From Omphalotus guepiniiformis (lineage: Eukaryota; Basidiomycota; Agaricomycetes; Agaricales; Omphalotaceae), in assembly GCA_028554645.1 (NCBI GenBank), contig JAQOOI010000018.1, forward strand, positions 248,001 through 312,000: a stretch of 64,000 nt of DNA. Direction: 5' to 3'. The notes under the pieces were generated by a model. The model did not search any database, was not told the origin of the DNA, and saw nothing but the letters and a program-made list of their open reading frames with translations. The stretch's first letter is position 1, and each line of letters begins with the position of its first letter. This document shows, piece by piece, positions 45,104 to 55,224 of the stretch. Position numbers and translations under genes: made by a program.

Positions 45104-48100
45104 ATGTCGGCTTCAACTTCTCCCACTTCTCCTGGTTCATGGGTTGCCAAAGGCAAACAGTTACCGGCCTTACCGGCTGCTCCAATCCGCACTCGAAAGA
45201 ACAAAGAGCCTTCCGAACACGGAGGTAAGTTCTCTTTCAGGTACATATTCCAGGTGATTCTTATATTTGATTGTATTCTACCCCCTACCGGTATGAAGGC
45301 AGATGAATTGAACCTTCCAACGATTGGAGGAAGCGGCTGGATACAAGCGGGAATTTCACTCCCTTCTACTCCCTTACCAATGCAGTCAAAGGTATTCTGT
45401 ATATTTGTAGAAGAAAGTAGAAAGGCTAGCCACTTACTACATGTTTTATTGAAGATCAGCTTAAAACATTTGCAATTAATGAAAACTCAGCGAACTGAAA
45501 TTGAAGTCTACTACGCTTCAACACACTATACTTCTCTGATGTTTGAGAATGATGAGGAGGGACAGAAGAAAGCTTGAGCACAACTTCTTGATATTGCGCT
45601 AGATACTGAGTCTCGACTAGCTTTAGAAAGCTGCTGGACTATTCAATGGTCTATGACTTGGAGCTGGAAAGATTCCACTATCAAGCGGACCTTGTATCAA
45701 TGGTGAGATTTACTATCTATTGGGCCCCTTGAGATATCGAACCAATTCTACCTTAAGCTCTTGCGGATATTCAGAGAGTGCTAGGCAAGAGCGTGAATCC
45801 AAGACAAGGCGGGCTCAGGAAAGCACTTTGGAAGCCACACAGTGGAAACATCGAGTTCCCTACCCCTTTACCGGCTGTCTAGCTCATGTTGAGACTGTGG
45901 AGAATCTCAACAGCGGAGTAGTTTCTCAAATTACTTGACTTCTGACCCACAACAACCCTTGTCAAACTGCTGTTTTGCAACATCTTCCTCCTGTACCTCT
46001 GCATGAGCATGTATATGAGGTAGCCCTTGCTCAACTGGAAGATGGAGCAAGGTAATATCCGTCTTCTTCAACCCCGCCTTAATATTCACCCTTTATTAGC
46101 CTTAGTGCAATCCAGGAATGAAACCAAAAGATGATACTGCAAAAACAGTACCGAGACATGGCAAACTACCATAGTCAGACTGCAAATCTTCGCTATGTCT
46201 TTCTTCCCTCAGATAGCCCCACTCTTTACTCCAAGTTCAGTCGCAAATTAGGTGTTGATGTTCGCAAAGCGCCTCAGTATAATCTCGATGATTGGCTCAA
46301 TCCTGCTATGCCCAGCTTCAAGCCATCAATTCGTGAAGCTATATTCCACTATTCAGCTCAGGCAGAAGCTGGAGAAAGGTTGGAAGTTTGTATCTCAACC
46401 CCAGAAATGGACGAAAAGGCTTGAAAGTATGCTCACCAGTCGCAATTAGTCCTAGACAGGACTTTTGGCGTTTGTAGCACTCAACTGCTGCTTTTTATTG
46501 CTCTTGCAGTTGATAATGATCGCAAGGGGCTCCCTATAGCCTTGTTTCTGTTCTCTGCACCTTCAGGAAGCCGGGCTACTCACGCTAGATACAATACCGC
46601 TATTCTCAAAAAGCTACTCAGGAGTTGGAATAAGCACCTCAATAGTACTAGGAAACTACCTATTGATAAAGCCCTCCTTAAACCCACCGCAGCAGATTTT
46701 TTCTCCCCGTACTCTGCCATCACAGACACCGATACCAAGGAGCGTGGTGCTCTATTGCAGGTCTGGCCCCATATTATCCTTCTTATATGCAAGTTCCATC
46801 TGCGACAATCCTGGGGAAATCACCGCAAGAAAGTAATAGGAGTAGGAGATTCCTCAAAGCCTAATTTCTGGAAGAATCATGTTCGCGATCAGTTAAGAGG
46901 GTTAGAGGTTCTGTGAGGGTATAAATTTTCAGATTCGTTTTCCAATTGCTAACTTGAATTTAGGCTAATCAGCACCGTTGAGCATTCTGCCGCCGCTGCA
47001 CTGGTCCAAGAAAAGAGCAGCTATTTCACTATGATAGGCAAAGGAAGTTCTGAAGCTTTACAAGCTGCTAAAGCTGGCCACACGCACCTCGACTATCTCA
47101 CCAAAAATTGGATGCCGGTCAACATGTGGAGAAGCTGGTCTGAATTTGGACGTTTAGCTGCTGCTGCTGCCATTGGAATCCCCGTAACAGGTATTATTCC
47201 GACCACCAACCATTTATAATCGTTCAACGGGATTCTCAAGAGGAAGCATTTGGCACGCTGGCTTCATTCTGGTCATCGCCTTCGGTTCGACGTTCTCATC
47301 TTTTTACTGATAACCCAAATTCTACCGAGCATCTATAATTGTTACAAAATTCAGTTGCAGCACAGTCAGTGGCTCTCTGAACGCTTTCGAGATCAGGCTG
47401 GAGGGCAAAACTTGGTTGAACTTTCTAAGAGGTTGGTATCTGACAAGCAGAAACAGGCTCAGATAGCTCGAGCAATTTGTTGGTGGCACCCTGATCAATC
47501 CCGAGACGAAAAAGCCCAGACCATTGTAACACTACAGCACATTCTCGTACAACCAGGCCCTGATTCGGCGAGTTTCACAGCCACTTGTTGGTCTTCAGAG
47601 ACCCATACCATTCGCTACAATCTCTCTATGCACTGCTCTGGACAAGCTAATTGTAACTGTGAGGATTATCTGAACCAGGGGGGAGCCTGCAAACATCTAT
47701 GTGCCATGTGCCTATACATGGACTTGTGGGTTTCGAAATGCGGCTCTGCACCCTTTTTTTACCCTGTTTCACTAGCTGAAGCTCGAGCCCTACCAGCTAT
47801 TTTATCTCCAAACTCTTCCAATTCTTCGCCTGCAGCTACCTCAAGCATCTTGGTTGCCGCGGTCAACTTCTCTGTTATTCAAGCCTTTGGAAATGATCCT
47901 ACTACGCTTGGTGCTAAGGACGACACTGTATTACTAGCGGAGGATCAGAAAGAAGATTGTTCCTCTTCTGAAGGGGAGCAATCTGAGGAAGAGGTCGAGA
48001 CCTCACCGTCTACTTTAAGAGTCACAGCAAATGCAGTGAGTATCCTGCCTTTAATAACCTTTATCCTGCTGACCTCGGAAAGGGACGTTCAAACAAGGGT

Positions 48101-48472
48101 CAATGGGCCGCAGTTCAAACTCAAATTTCGGGGCAAATACTTCATGAAACAACCCAATTGCTTCCTCGACTTCACGGATTGGATAATTTATTGGCTGATT
48201 TGAAGATTTCATTCGAACCGGGACAAGCTGCAGTCAAAGAACTGGATCTAGTACTCCGGAGTATAACCTTGCGTCTTTCTGAGCTCAAGCTTCCGCCGCC
48301 AATGTCTGGGATGAAAGCTTCTGTTTCTAACCCTGGTTCCGCTACTTCGAAACACTCTCTGTCGTCCTTGCTGAACGCCGAAGTTGCGGGTACTTCATCA
48401 TCCCGGAAACGACTTCGAGCTCCATCTCCTGAGAAGAAACAGGCCCGGAAAACTTCTTACTCAATCAGTTGA
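45104..48472 (+). pseudogene. MULE transposase with SWIM zinc finger, several premature stops
   Basis: Exon 1 starts MSASTSPTSPGSWVAKGKQL. Later exons carry VDVRKAPQYNLDDWLNPAMP, QLVLDRTFGVCSTQLLLFIA (first catalytic Asp), AITDTDTKERGALLQVWPHI (second Asp) and a helical region. The SWIM zinc finger CNCEDYLNQGGACKH (CxC..CxH) and a basic tail (RAPSPEKKQARKTSYSIS) follow. Likely introns are about 45227-45290, 45700-45775, 46052-46100, 46908-46963 and 48034-48080. In-frame stops are TGA at 45575, 45936, 46119 and 46422, and TAA at 47217-47219 between TNHL and SFNGILKRKH. The last is where this family has the catalytic Glu (TNHLESFN). No other disabling change is obvious, so inactivation looks recent. 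Confidence 0.85.
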
Positions 48473-49170
48473 ATGAAAGAAGGACGCATTTGCAAGATTA
48501 GTAGGATAGAAAGCCATACAGGTAGAGATAGGGCTAAAACATGTAGCTATACGCTCGTGCAGACCTTGATGATATAGATACAGATACAAAGGCAAAATGA
48601 GAGGAAATTGAGCCCGAAAACAAAACGAAACAGAAAACCTAAACGGAAGCGACCCCTTCCTCTCTTTATACTGAAAAACAGGTTCCAAAAACAGCGTAAC
48701 CCTCCCTTGTAAACCCTTCTCAGTTATCTCTAAACCACACACTTGAGCGGTAAGACTGATGGGGCTGAATCGGCAAACCACGGCCAAGAGACGGTTGGAA
48801 AGCTCAATGAGGCAGAGGGAGAAAATCTCACGTTGGGGAGACGAAGTGGAAAGTGTCTCTCCCTCTGCTTTCAGCAGCAGATAACCCAATGACTTTGCGG
48901 TAGTGCGTCAAGCGATGCTTCAAAGCCTCTATGAAGCAGAGGGGGCGGTATGAACAGAACAAACACGAGAGAAGAGAACACGAAGAGGCGGCAGAGAATG
49001 CGGCGGCTAACGTGGGGCAGAGATACGCTCAGGTTTTCAGGGCAAGTTCGACCTTGAATCACGAAGGAAGACAAGTAGCAGGTGAGCTGGACAATACCCT
49101 CTGCTGTGTCCTATACGGAAACTTCGTCAGTTATGTTACCCAGTGTATTTCCGATGGAATAGACGTACCT
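48473..49170. other. Intergenic, no gene supported
   Basis: Overlapping ORFs on both strands (for example 48889-48461 minus and 48931-49287 plus) have no recognisable domain. The region lies between the MULE gene end and the Brr2-like fragment. Confidence 0.35.
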
Positions 49171-49545
49171 TCGAAGCGACCAACACCTGTACAGCACCAC
49201 TCTCAAACAACCTCTGCACGATCCTCTTATCCTGCTTATCCAGTGCTTTGTGGTAATGACCAATCCCTCGTCACTAAGATGATCTAAATGTACCTCGAGA
49301 TCCTTCACATCAACATTAAGAAACCTATCAGGATCTTCATCCGCAGAGCAATGTATAAGCAAGTCGTCGACGGTAAGTCAGCATTGTTTCCACGAAGGAA
49401 CAAAGAAGACGACTGGTTTGTGCGGCACGTATTCGTTTATTGCAAGGTAAGTGGGTTTGGACATTGCGATCATGAGTGAGGGGAAGTGGGGGATTGTGAA
49501 GGATTGGAGATGGATGTCCATGTCTAATGGGCGGGCACTGTAGGG
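49171..49545 (-). pseudogene. Fragment of a Brr2-type (U5 snRNP 200 kDa) helicase gene
   Basis: The minus strand reads LDMDIHLQSFTIPHFPSLMI, AMSKPTYLAINEYVPHKPVV, FFVPSWKQC, a TGA, LTVDDLLIHCSADEDPDRFL, NVDVKDLEVHLDHLSDEGLV and, after a short deletion and frame change, LDKQDKRIVQRLFESGAVQV LVASK followed by a GTACGT donor. This is the helicase domain-2 region of Brr2-like ASCE helicases (FTIPHFPSLM..AMSKP.Y.AI..VPSRKQC). The TGA replaces the Arg of the conserved Arg-Lys-Gln-Cys-Arg context, which fits CGA to TGA. About seven codons between TTKH and ALDKQ are missing. It is a duplicated or captured fragment. The active gene must be elsewhere. Confidence 0.75.
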
Positions 49546-49935
49546 AGAATTAGAGGCAATGAAGGTAGGGGAGTAGATGGTACTCACCTAGGAGAGAAAT
49601 GTGAAGGTGCACCTATCCATTCCCCGAGATCTCATGCATTGGCTAAAGAGACACCGAGTCTTGATCTCTGTCTGCGCTGAGACATATCGTGTACGAGATA
49701 GAATGACTTCGTACGTTTAGGAAAGCGTACACTTTCGTTTCTAGAAATCCTGGCGCGTGAGTGGGAGAAAGAGAACAAAAGGAATGCGGTTGTGGCTGAA
49801 CATGTGACCGTGTTCGAGTTCAGATAAAGCAGTTTGTTGATTTCCGATTCTTCCTCTCTTCCTCTCTCTCATTCCTTGACAACCAGGTTCGTGCCCTTTC
49901 TCCCTTTCCGGCGTTGAGTCAGAGGTTCGTAGGGC

Positions 49936-50072
49936 GCCTCAGGTAGCGGATTCGACCCCCCGGCTGGATCTAACTGCAGGTGCTTGCTTACCTCTGGCTC
50001 ATCAGGGCTGTTCCTGTCCTTCGGAGTGCCTCAGGTAGCGGATTCGACCCCCGTTGGATCTAACTGAGGCAC
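49936..50072 (+). repeat. Two copies of a 40-bp motif with B-box-like core
   Basis: GCCTCAGGTAGCGGATTCGA.. occurs at 49936-49976 and 50028-50066, both ending TGGATCTAACTG. The second is closed by an 8-bp stem (GTGCCTCA..TGAGGCAC, 50026-50072). The inverse contains GGGTCGAATCC, close to a pol III B box. Confidence 0.7.
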
Positions 50073-50237
50073 CCGGATACAGAGCTTCTCCAAGTGCTTC
50101 GTGCTTTCTTTGATTGAACCCGCCGCTGATTGGTTTGGAATTTAGCTTCCTATTGGGCTGAATGGGCTATTACTTACGTTCCGTACGTGCTGGGTGGCTA
50201 TTACCTTGAACAAAGCCTAACCCTTTGATTCCTACAG

Positions 50238-52005
50238 AGCAAATGCGTGCTCTCTGATGCCGCAACAGCGCTTCCCCCGCCTGGAACCTCTGCTGGTAAA
50301 GCTTTAGCTAGGGAGGAAGGGCTGGACCCGGTTTCTCCCCTCTTTCTTCCCTCGTCTTTTGACTTTTTGGAGCAGGTATCTGCGGCTTTGGAGGAGGCCC
50401 CCTCTCTGACTGTGGAAGAAGACTTGGGAGCTGGAATGGCCGCGAGCCCAGCAGAGGGCGACACGACGGACAAGGCAGACAACGACAACGACAGCGACGA
50501 CAACGACAGCGGCAAAAGTGAGGACGGTGTCAGCTTTGTAGACGAAGGAGGACCACCCGGAGAAAATTCCCGTCACGTTGCCGCACCGAACAGCGTGGTG
50601 GAAGGGGGCTCCAGTGCTCCCCAAAGCAATCGTAACCGAAAGCGTTGTCGGCGTCGCCAGCTGAAACACCTGAAAGGCAAAACCCCCCAGTTGGACGCAC
50701 CCTCTGATTCCAAGCTCTGTGGTTCGAAGCCCGGTTCCAAAACCAGCGGTTCGAAGGCCAAGAAGTGTTTGCTTACACGGCTCTTTGGCTCATCTGAGCC
50801 TATTCGATTGACCACCGACACAGCAGAGTTGGGGGCTGCTAAGGGGGCCCATACCGGCAAGCGAGGAACCGCAGAGGAGCTTGGCAAAACTGAGGAGCGA
50901 AGAGGAGCTTGGCAAAACTGAGGAGCGAAGAGGAGCTTGGCAAAACTGAGGAGCGAAGAGCGGTGGGATGTTCCCAAGCTTCTGGAAAGAGGGTTTCAAC
51001 ATGTAGAATGGGGAGGAGAGTGGGTGTCTGCCTTGGTCTAAACCCTTTATTAAGCTGATATCTTTCCGTAGTCAACCCGTACCAGTGATAGACTGCAAGG
51101 GGAGGGTTTGTGGCGGTTTCTTTGGTTGGCCTAACGACCCCACTTACGTTGAGGATGCCTACGCCTTCTTCGACTTGTTGATGGAAGAAGGAGAAGCTGC
51201 AATGACTGGGCCCCATAATCACGGTGCTTTTCCAGCGTTCAACCGGGGTGTATTGATGGACATGGGGAATAACTCGCTGGTCTGCCTGAACAACCGCGAC
51301 ATGAACCCTGTTCTTGACCGGCTGGTGGAGCACAAGGCAGTACGTCGTGTAGCTCAGTATCAAAACTGTAGGTGTTTAGACCTACCCGTTCGGCCGCATC
51401 TGACCGTATAGCAGCTATCTTCAAACTTTGGGCCCCTCGTGTTTATGCCAAGTATGAAAAGACGGTCGAAGCGATGTATGAAGCCAAACCAACCCTCCGG
51501 GGCCCCAACTTTGACGGTGTCATGTTTACGGCTGCAGCCTTCAATTTTGGAGGCAAGGTTCATTCCTATATCCACCGTGATCATATGAATTGGGCTTTTG
51601 GCCTCTGCGCTATAACTGCCCTAGGGCACTTTGACCCTACTCGAAGTGCCCGGTTAATACTCTGGGAATGGAAATTGGTGGTGGATTTTCCTCACGCTGC
51701 TTCCACTTTGATTCCTTCCTCCATAGTCACTCATTCTAACACACGGTTAGCCCCCGGTAAGTTTTTTTGGGCTTATGGTTTTGCTGGAAGCTAACCTTTG
51801 TTCAGGAGACCAGCGCTGTTCGTTTACCCAATACTCTGCAGGTGCTATCTTTCGATGGGTGGAGAACGGCTGCATGACAGAAGAGACACTGAAGAACGTC
51901 GATCCTCGTAAGTGGAAGGAGGTACAGGAAAAGAAGGAGACAGCTTACCTTGAGTGTGTGGAGAGTTTCTCCCATCTTGATGAGCTTGTAGCCTATATTG
52001 ACTAG
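50238..52005 (+). CDS. TET/JBP-like 2-oxoglutarate/Fe(II) dioxygenase
   Basis: The domain spans VIDCKGRVCGGFFGWPNDPT, AFNRGVLMDMGNNSLVCLNN and LRGPNFDGVMFTAAAFNFGG. The Fe-binding HxD is in YIHRDHMNWAFG, the distal His in SIVTHSNTRLAP and the 2-oxoglutarate Arg in DQRCSFTQYSAGAIFRWVEN. Exons with preserved frame are about 50238-51019, 51072-51367, 51412-51756 and 51806-52005, with introns of 44-52 bp (GTGGGT..CGTAG, GTAGGT..TATAG, GTAAGT..TTCAG). The N-terminal exon is Ser/Asp-rich then basic (NRNRKRCRRRQLKHLKG). A 28-bp repeat array puts a TGA at 50919-50921 just before ERWDVPKLLERGFQHVEW, so the full-length reading is interrupted. The first exon is not found. Known chemistry for the family is oxidation of 5-methylpyrimidines in DNA, and the basidiomycete expansion is established. 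Activity of this copy is inferred only. Confidence 0.8.
50874..50957 (+). repeat. 28-bp tandem repeat (3 units) inside the dioxygenase gene
   Basis: Three identical units of GAGGAGCTTGGCAAAACTGA plus GGAGCGAA. Because 28 is not a multiple of three, each unit is read in a new frame, and the second unit reads into TGA at 50919-50921. After three units the original frame returns. Confidence 0.9.
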
Positions 52006-52170
52006 AGAGGCTGTTTTTTTTCTTTTAATCCAAAATTCTTTGTAACTGTAAACTGGATTGTATTCATTCTGTTGCTAAGTACAATTTTTTCTTAATCTAA
52101 CATAATTCACGTATCATAGCAGGTCTTAGACTATCAGGAGCAGGCAACCAGAAAACGATAAGGGTCTATT

Positions 52171-53255
52171 CTAGCTTGGAGAGGTCACAGACGTGCTTGA
52201 AACAGAATTTGAGTTTGCTGCAAACCTTGCAGGGGCAGCCAATGGCGCCGTCTGAGCCCAGAAATCAGAGGTGACAGTGAAAAAGAATTCAGAAAGAGTA
52301 CTTACCGATAGTAACACACCCCTTCAAGGTTAGATCAATAGGGTCTTTTTGGGTCCCTTTATTGGTGAAGACTAACACTTTGTCATCTTCGTCCTCTAAA
52401 GCAGAGTGTTAAAATAGCTAAGGAGAGGGATTTCCCTAACGTTACCTATGTCCTTGAACTGGCCGGTTCGGTCGTAGACGATTTGGCCTGAGGATCCGCG
52501 TCGAGTGTCAGCCTCAAACCTGTTGAGGTGTGCAATAAGGGAGGACACATTCTTTGCAGCCCCATCCTCCGATGCATTGGGTGCCTCAAGGGCTTTAAAA
52601 AACCAGAGATTAGCTACAGAATGAATCCAAGGGAAGGGTTTACCTTCGCTATCAGTAACGGGACTAGGACAGGGTGTAGTTACAATCCTATACAATTCTG
52701 TAAAGGGGGGGGGTCAAAAGAATATAGCTTGCAAGGAAAGGGAGTTGCCTACCATCCACACTGGGGCTGGGGTAATACAAAGTTAGAATGGTTCCCGCTC
52801 CACGGGCCCGCACATCATTGAAACAGACTAAAAGATAAGGTCAGTCAAGGGGAAACTCTGAGGTTAGAAACAGCTTACTGTGATAGGCGCAACGTTGGGT
52901 TGGACGAGTCTGTCCGCACCCTGCGAACGACTTGCCAGCGTAAACACTTTTTGAGGCGCTGGAAACCTGCCAGGTACGGGCCTGGATCTCGCAAAAGCAC
53001 CGTAATTCTATGGTGTTGTCCTCAACCAAGGTCCATATCTGGTTTGCAGGTAACAACCTTCCAATGTAGTCGGTTGGGCTGCGCAGTGTTCAGTGGAAAT
53101 CTGGGCAGGCACACTGCTGAAAACTTACTAGGGAACGTTCTGTAACTCCCGCTGGATTGTGGTAGTGATGTTCGGGGCCTTCTTTTGCTGAGCTCGGAGA
53201 ATTTGGTGATAAAAGAAGGGGTAAGGGCTAGAGCCTCATTTGCGGGCGCTCTCAC
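52171..53255 (-). CDS. Gene with GRF-like zinc finger, convergent with the TET/JBP-like gene
   Basis: Reading from ATG at 53255: MRAPANEALALTPSFITKFS, then, after an uncertain splice near 53050, ELRCFCEIQARTWQVSSASK and KSFAGCGQTRPTQRCAYH. The spacing C-x-C..GK-x-F..C..C recalls GRF-type zinc fingers. Next exons read VCFNDVRARGAGTILTLYYP SPSVD, then VTTPCPSPVTDSEGKPFPWI HSVANLWFFKAL.., IVYDRTGQFKDI, EDEDDKVLVFTNKGTQKDPI DLTLKGC and a Ser/Thr-rich end stopping at 52171. Introns are about 50-70 bp with GTAAC/GTAAG/GTAGG donors. The body has no family I can name. Its 3' end lies about 165 bp from that of the dioxygenase gene. A joint role is inference from position. No premature stop is evident. 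Confidence 0.5.
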
Positions 53256-53277
53256 GAGTGGAGGTTGCTCGTTTCAC

Positions 53278-54441
53278 GGTGATGAGAATGATACGGGGAA
53301 ATGAACTGCTAAAGGGCTAATGAACAAAAACCCAAAAACAACCAAAACAACCAAGTCACTCAAAAGGTGTGAGTCTGAGGGGGCGTTGTCGAAGGTTCTG
53401 CACGACCAAACTTATGGCTTCTTTATTAGAACTTTATTTCTTTATCACAAGAACTTTATAGTTGAGCTTTTGAAATGCACTAAGGCAAAAAGTAGCACAA
53501 GACGGTTTTGAACAAGACAGGTATTCACTGCACAATCACAACCAATTGACCACAAGATCAAACAACCAATTCCAATAACACAACCAGTTCAATTCAACCA
53601 ACAATGATCTTTATACAATATCACAATAAACACCGGACTATAAACAGACCAGGGCAACTTTATGTTTTTGGTAGGATTTCCCTTCACAGGCATGATTCAC
53701 GTTATAAAGACAATTCCCAGTGACCCTGTGACTCTATGGTACTCTCCTGGATTTTCTCTCTCCAAGTTACTGCCCTTTTATACATACTGCCAGTCCAAAA
53801 TTAATAAAAACGGAAATTATAGCTAAACTGTCCTGTTTTATATATATACCTATATCCGTGTATGTAGGTTGTAAGTATCTGTGTCAAGTATGTCCATTAT
53901 TACTTGTTATAGATCTATTTTATGAGGCAAACCTCAAAAATGCGTTTTAATTCCATTATTTTTATTGTAGGCAATATCCAGCCCCTTTATTTCATTTTTA
54001 CGGATTTCCTTGACATTTCTCAGGCATCCGGGTTCCATAGGATGAATCACCTGATAGAAATTATACCCCTCAAAGTATCACATTGTTTTGTCAAAGGAAC
54101 TCCTTCAATTCAGTAGTATTCCGAGAAATTTTACTGATCGAGTTTTTACACCTCCTAACCGGTTTCTTGTCAAGCCATTTTTCACTGGACAATTAATTGA
54201 AGCAAATTTCCTCGATCAACTTTTGTTCCTGGCGATTAATTAAGGAGTAAATACCCCAAAACTATTCTAGATCCATTATTTCGACTCTATTTCGCGTTCC
54301 ACCCATTTTTAGTTTCCACCAGGTTTTTATTCTTTATTGACTGGAGGAAGATGTTCCCCTAATAGTTATATGATGCAATTGACGTTGTGATGTCAGAGTT
54401 CTCGTTACGAGATTGGGTGAGTCTGATTCAACAGTGGATGG
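53278..54441 (-). repeat. Repeat C, copy 2 (probable gypsy LTR)
   Basis: Matches 11404-12416 and is the longer version, with TCGAAGGTTCTGCACGACC near 53387 and about 115 bp at 53477-53610 that copy 1 lacks. No gag follows on the left, so here it stands alone. It abuts the LTR-like block at 54442-54657. Confidence 0.65.
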
Positions 54442-54657
54442 CTATTGAACAATTCTCTACATCACAACTGTACTGACTAGCCTAGAACCTTGATACACAT
54501 ATTGTACCGTAGGTAATAGAACATGCTTTATTACTCAAATCACAACACATTTTGATTGACAAGGCGGACACTTTCAACCCTCTACATCCCTCACTGCAAA
54601 TGCCTAAAATGATTAATCACCTGGCTTTTAATGCAGGTGCCAAAAATCAGCGCATCA
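54442..54657 (-). repeat. Probable LTR start of the element carrying the gene at 55.2 kb
   Basis: On the minus strand it starts TGATGCGCTGATTTTTGG directly after the purine motif at 54658-54671, the position of a 3' LTR. It resembles the start of the family-A LTR (TGTTGCGCTGAAAACG). The rest is cut off by repeat C at 54441. Confidence 0.5.
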
Positions 54658-54671
54658 TCTCCCCCAAACTA
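54658..54671 (-). other. Polypurine-tract-like motif 1
   Basis: Plus strand TCTCCCCCAAACTA, minus strand TAGTTTGGGGGAGA followed by TGATGCGC. Same motif as at 57637 and 61754. Confidence 0.6.
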
Positions 54672-55224
54672 AAATCTTGACCGTTCCCGGTCAATTCTTC
54701 AGCCAATCTACTGACTTTATTTTATAGTACAGCAGTTGTTAAGAGTTCAATAAAATTTTCCTTCAACATTATTCACCTGGTCAATATCCCATTATCCAAA
54801 CACCGGATCGAAAGCCGCTATGGCACGATCACGTGACTTTTTGCCGAACTGCTGGAACTGAATACAAACAGCTTTGGCCTCATGAACTCAGAAGTGTGTT
54901 TTCCTAACTCGCTCATTTTAAAGTTTTTTCTGGAATATCGGCCCTCAACACGAGCTGTTTCCCATCATAGGTGAGTCATTATTACCTTATACGTTGTCAT
55001 ATCTTTTTATTCACATCTTTTTGCTTTTCACATTCGTCACTTCATTATATATGGCTTCAACTTTGTTTTTTCTTTCTTCATATGATTCCTATCCCTCCGA
55101 CTCTCAGAATTTACAGAACGAGCAGGAACTTGGTTCTCTCCCTTCTGACCTTCATTCTACTGCTTTCAATTGTTCTATCCTTCTTCTTTGTTGGTTGTAT
55201 TCTCTCCCTACTTCGTTTGCTCCA

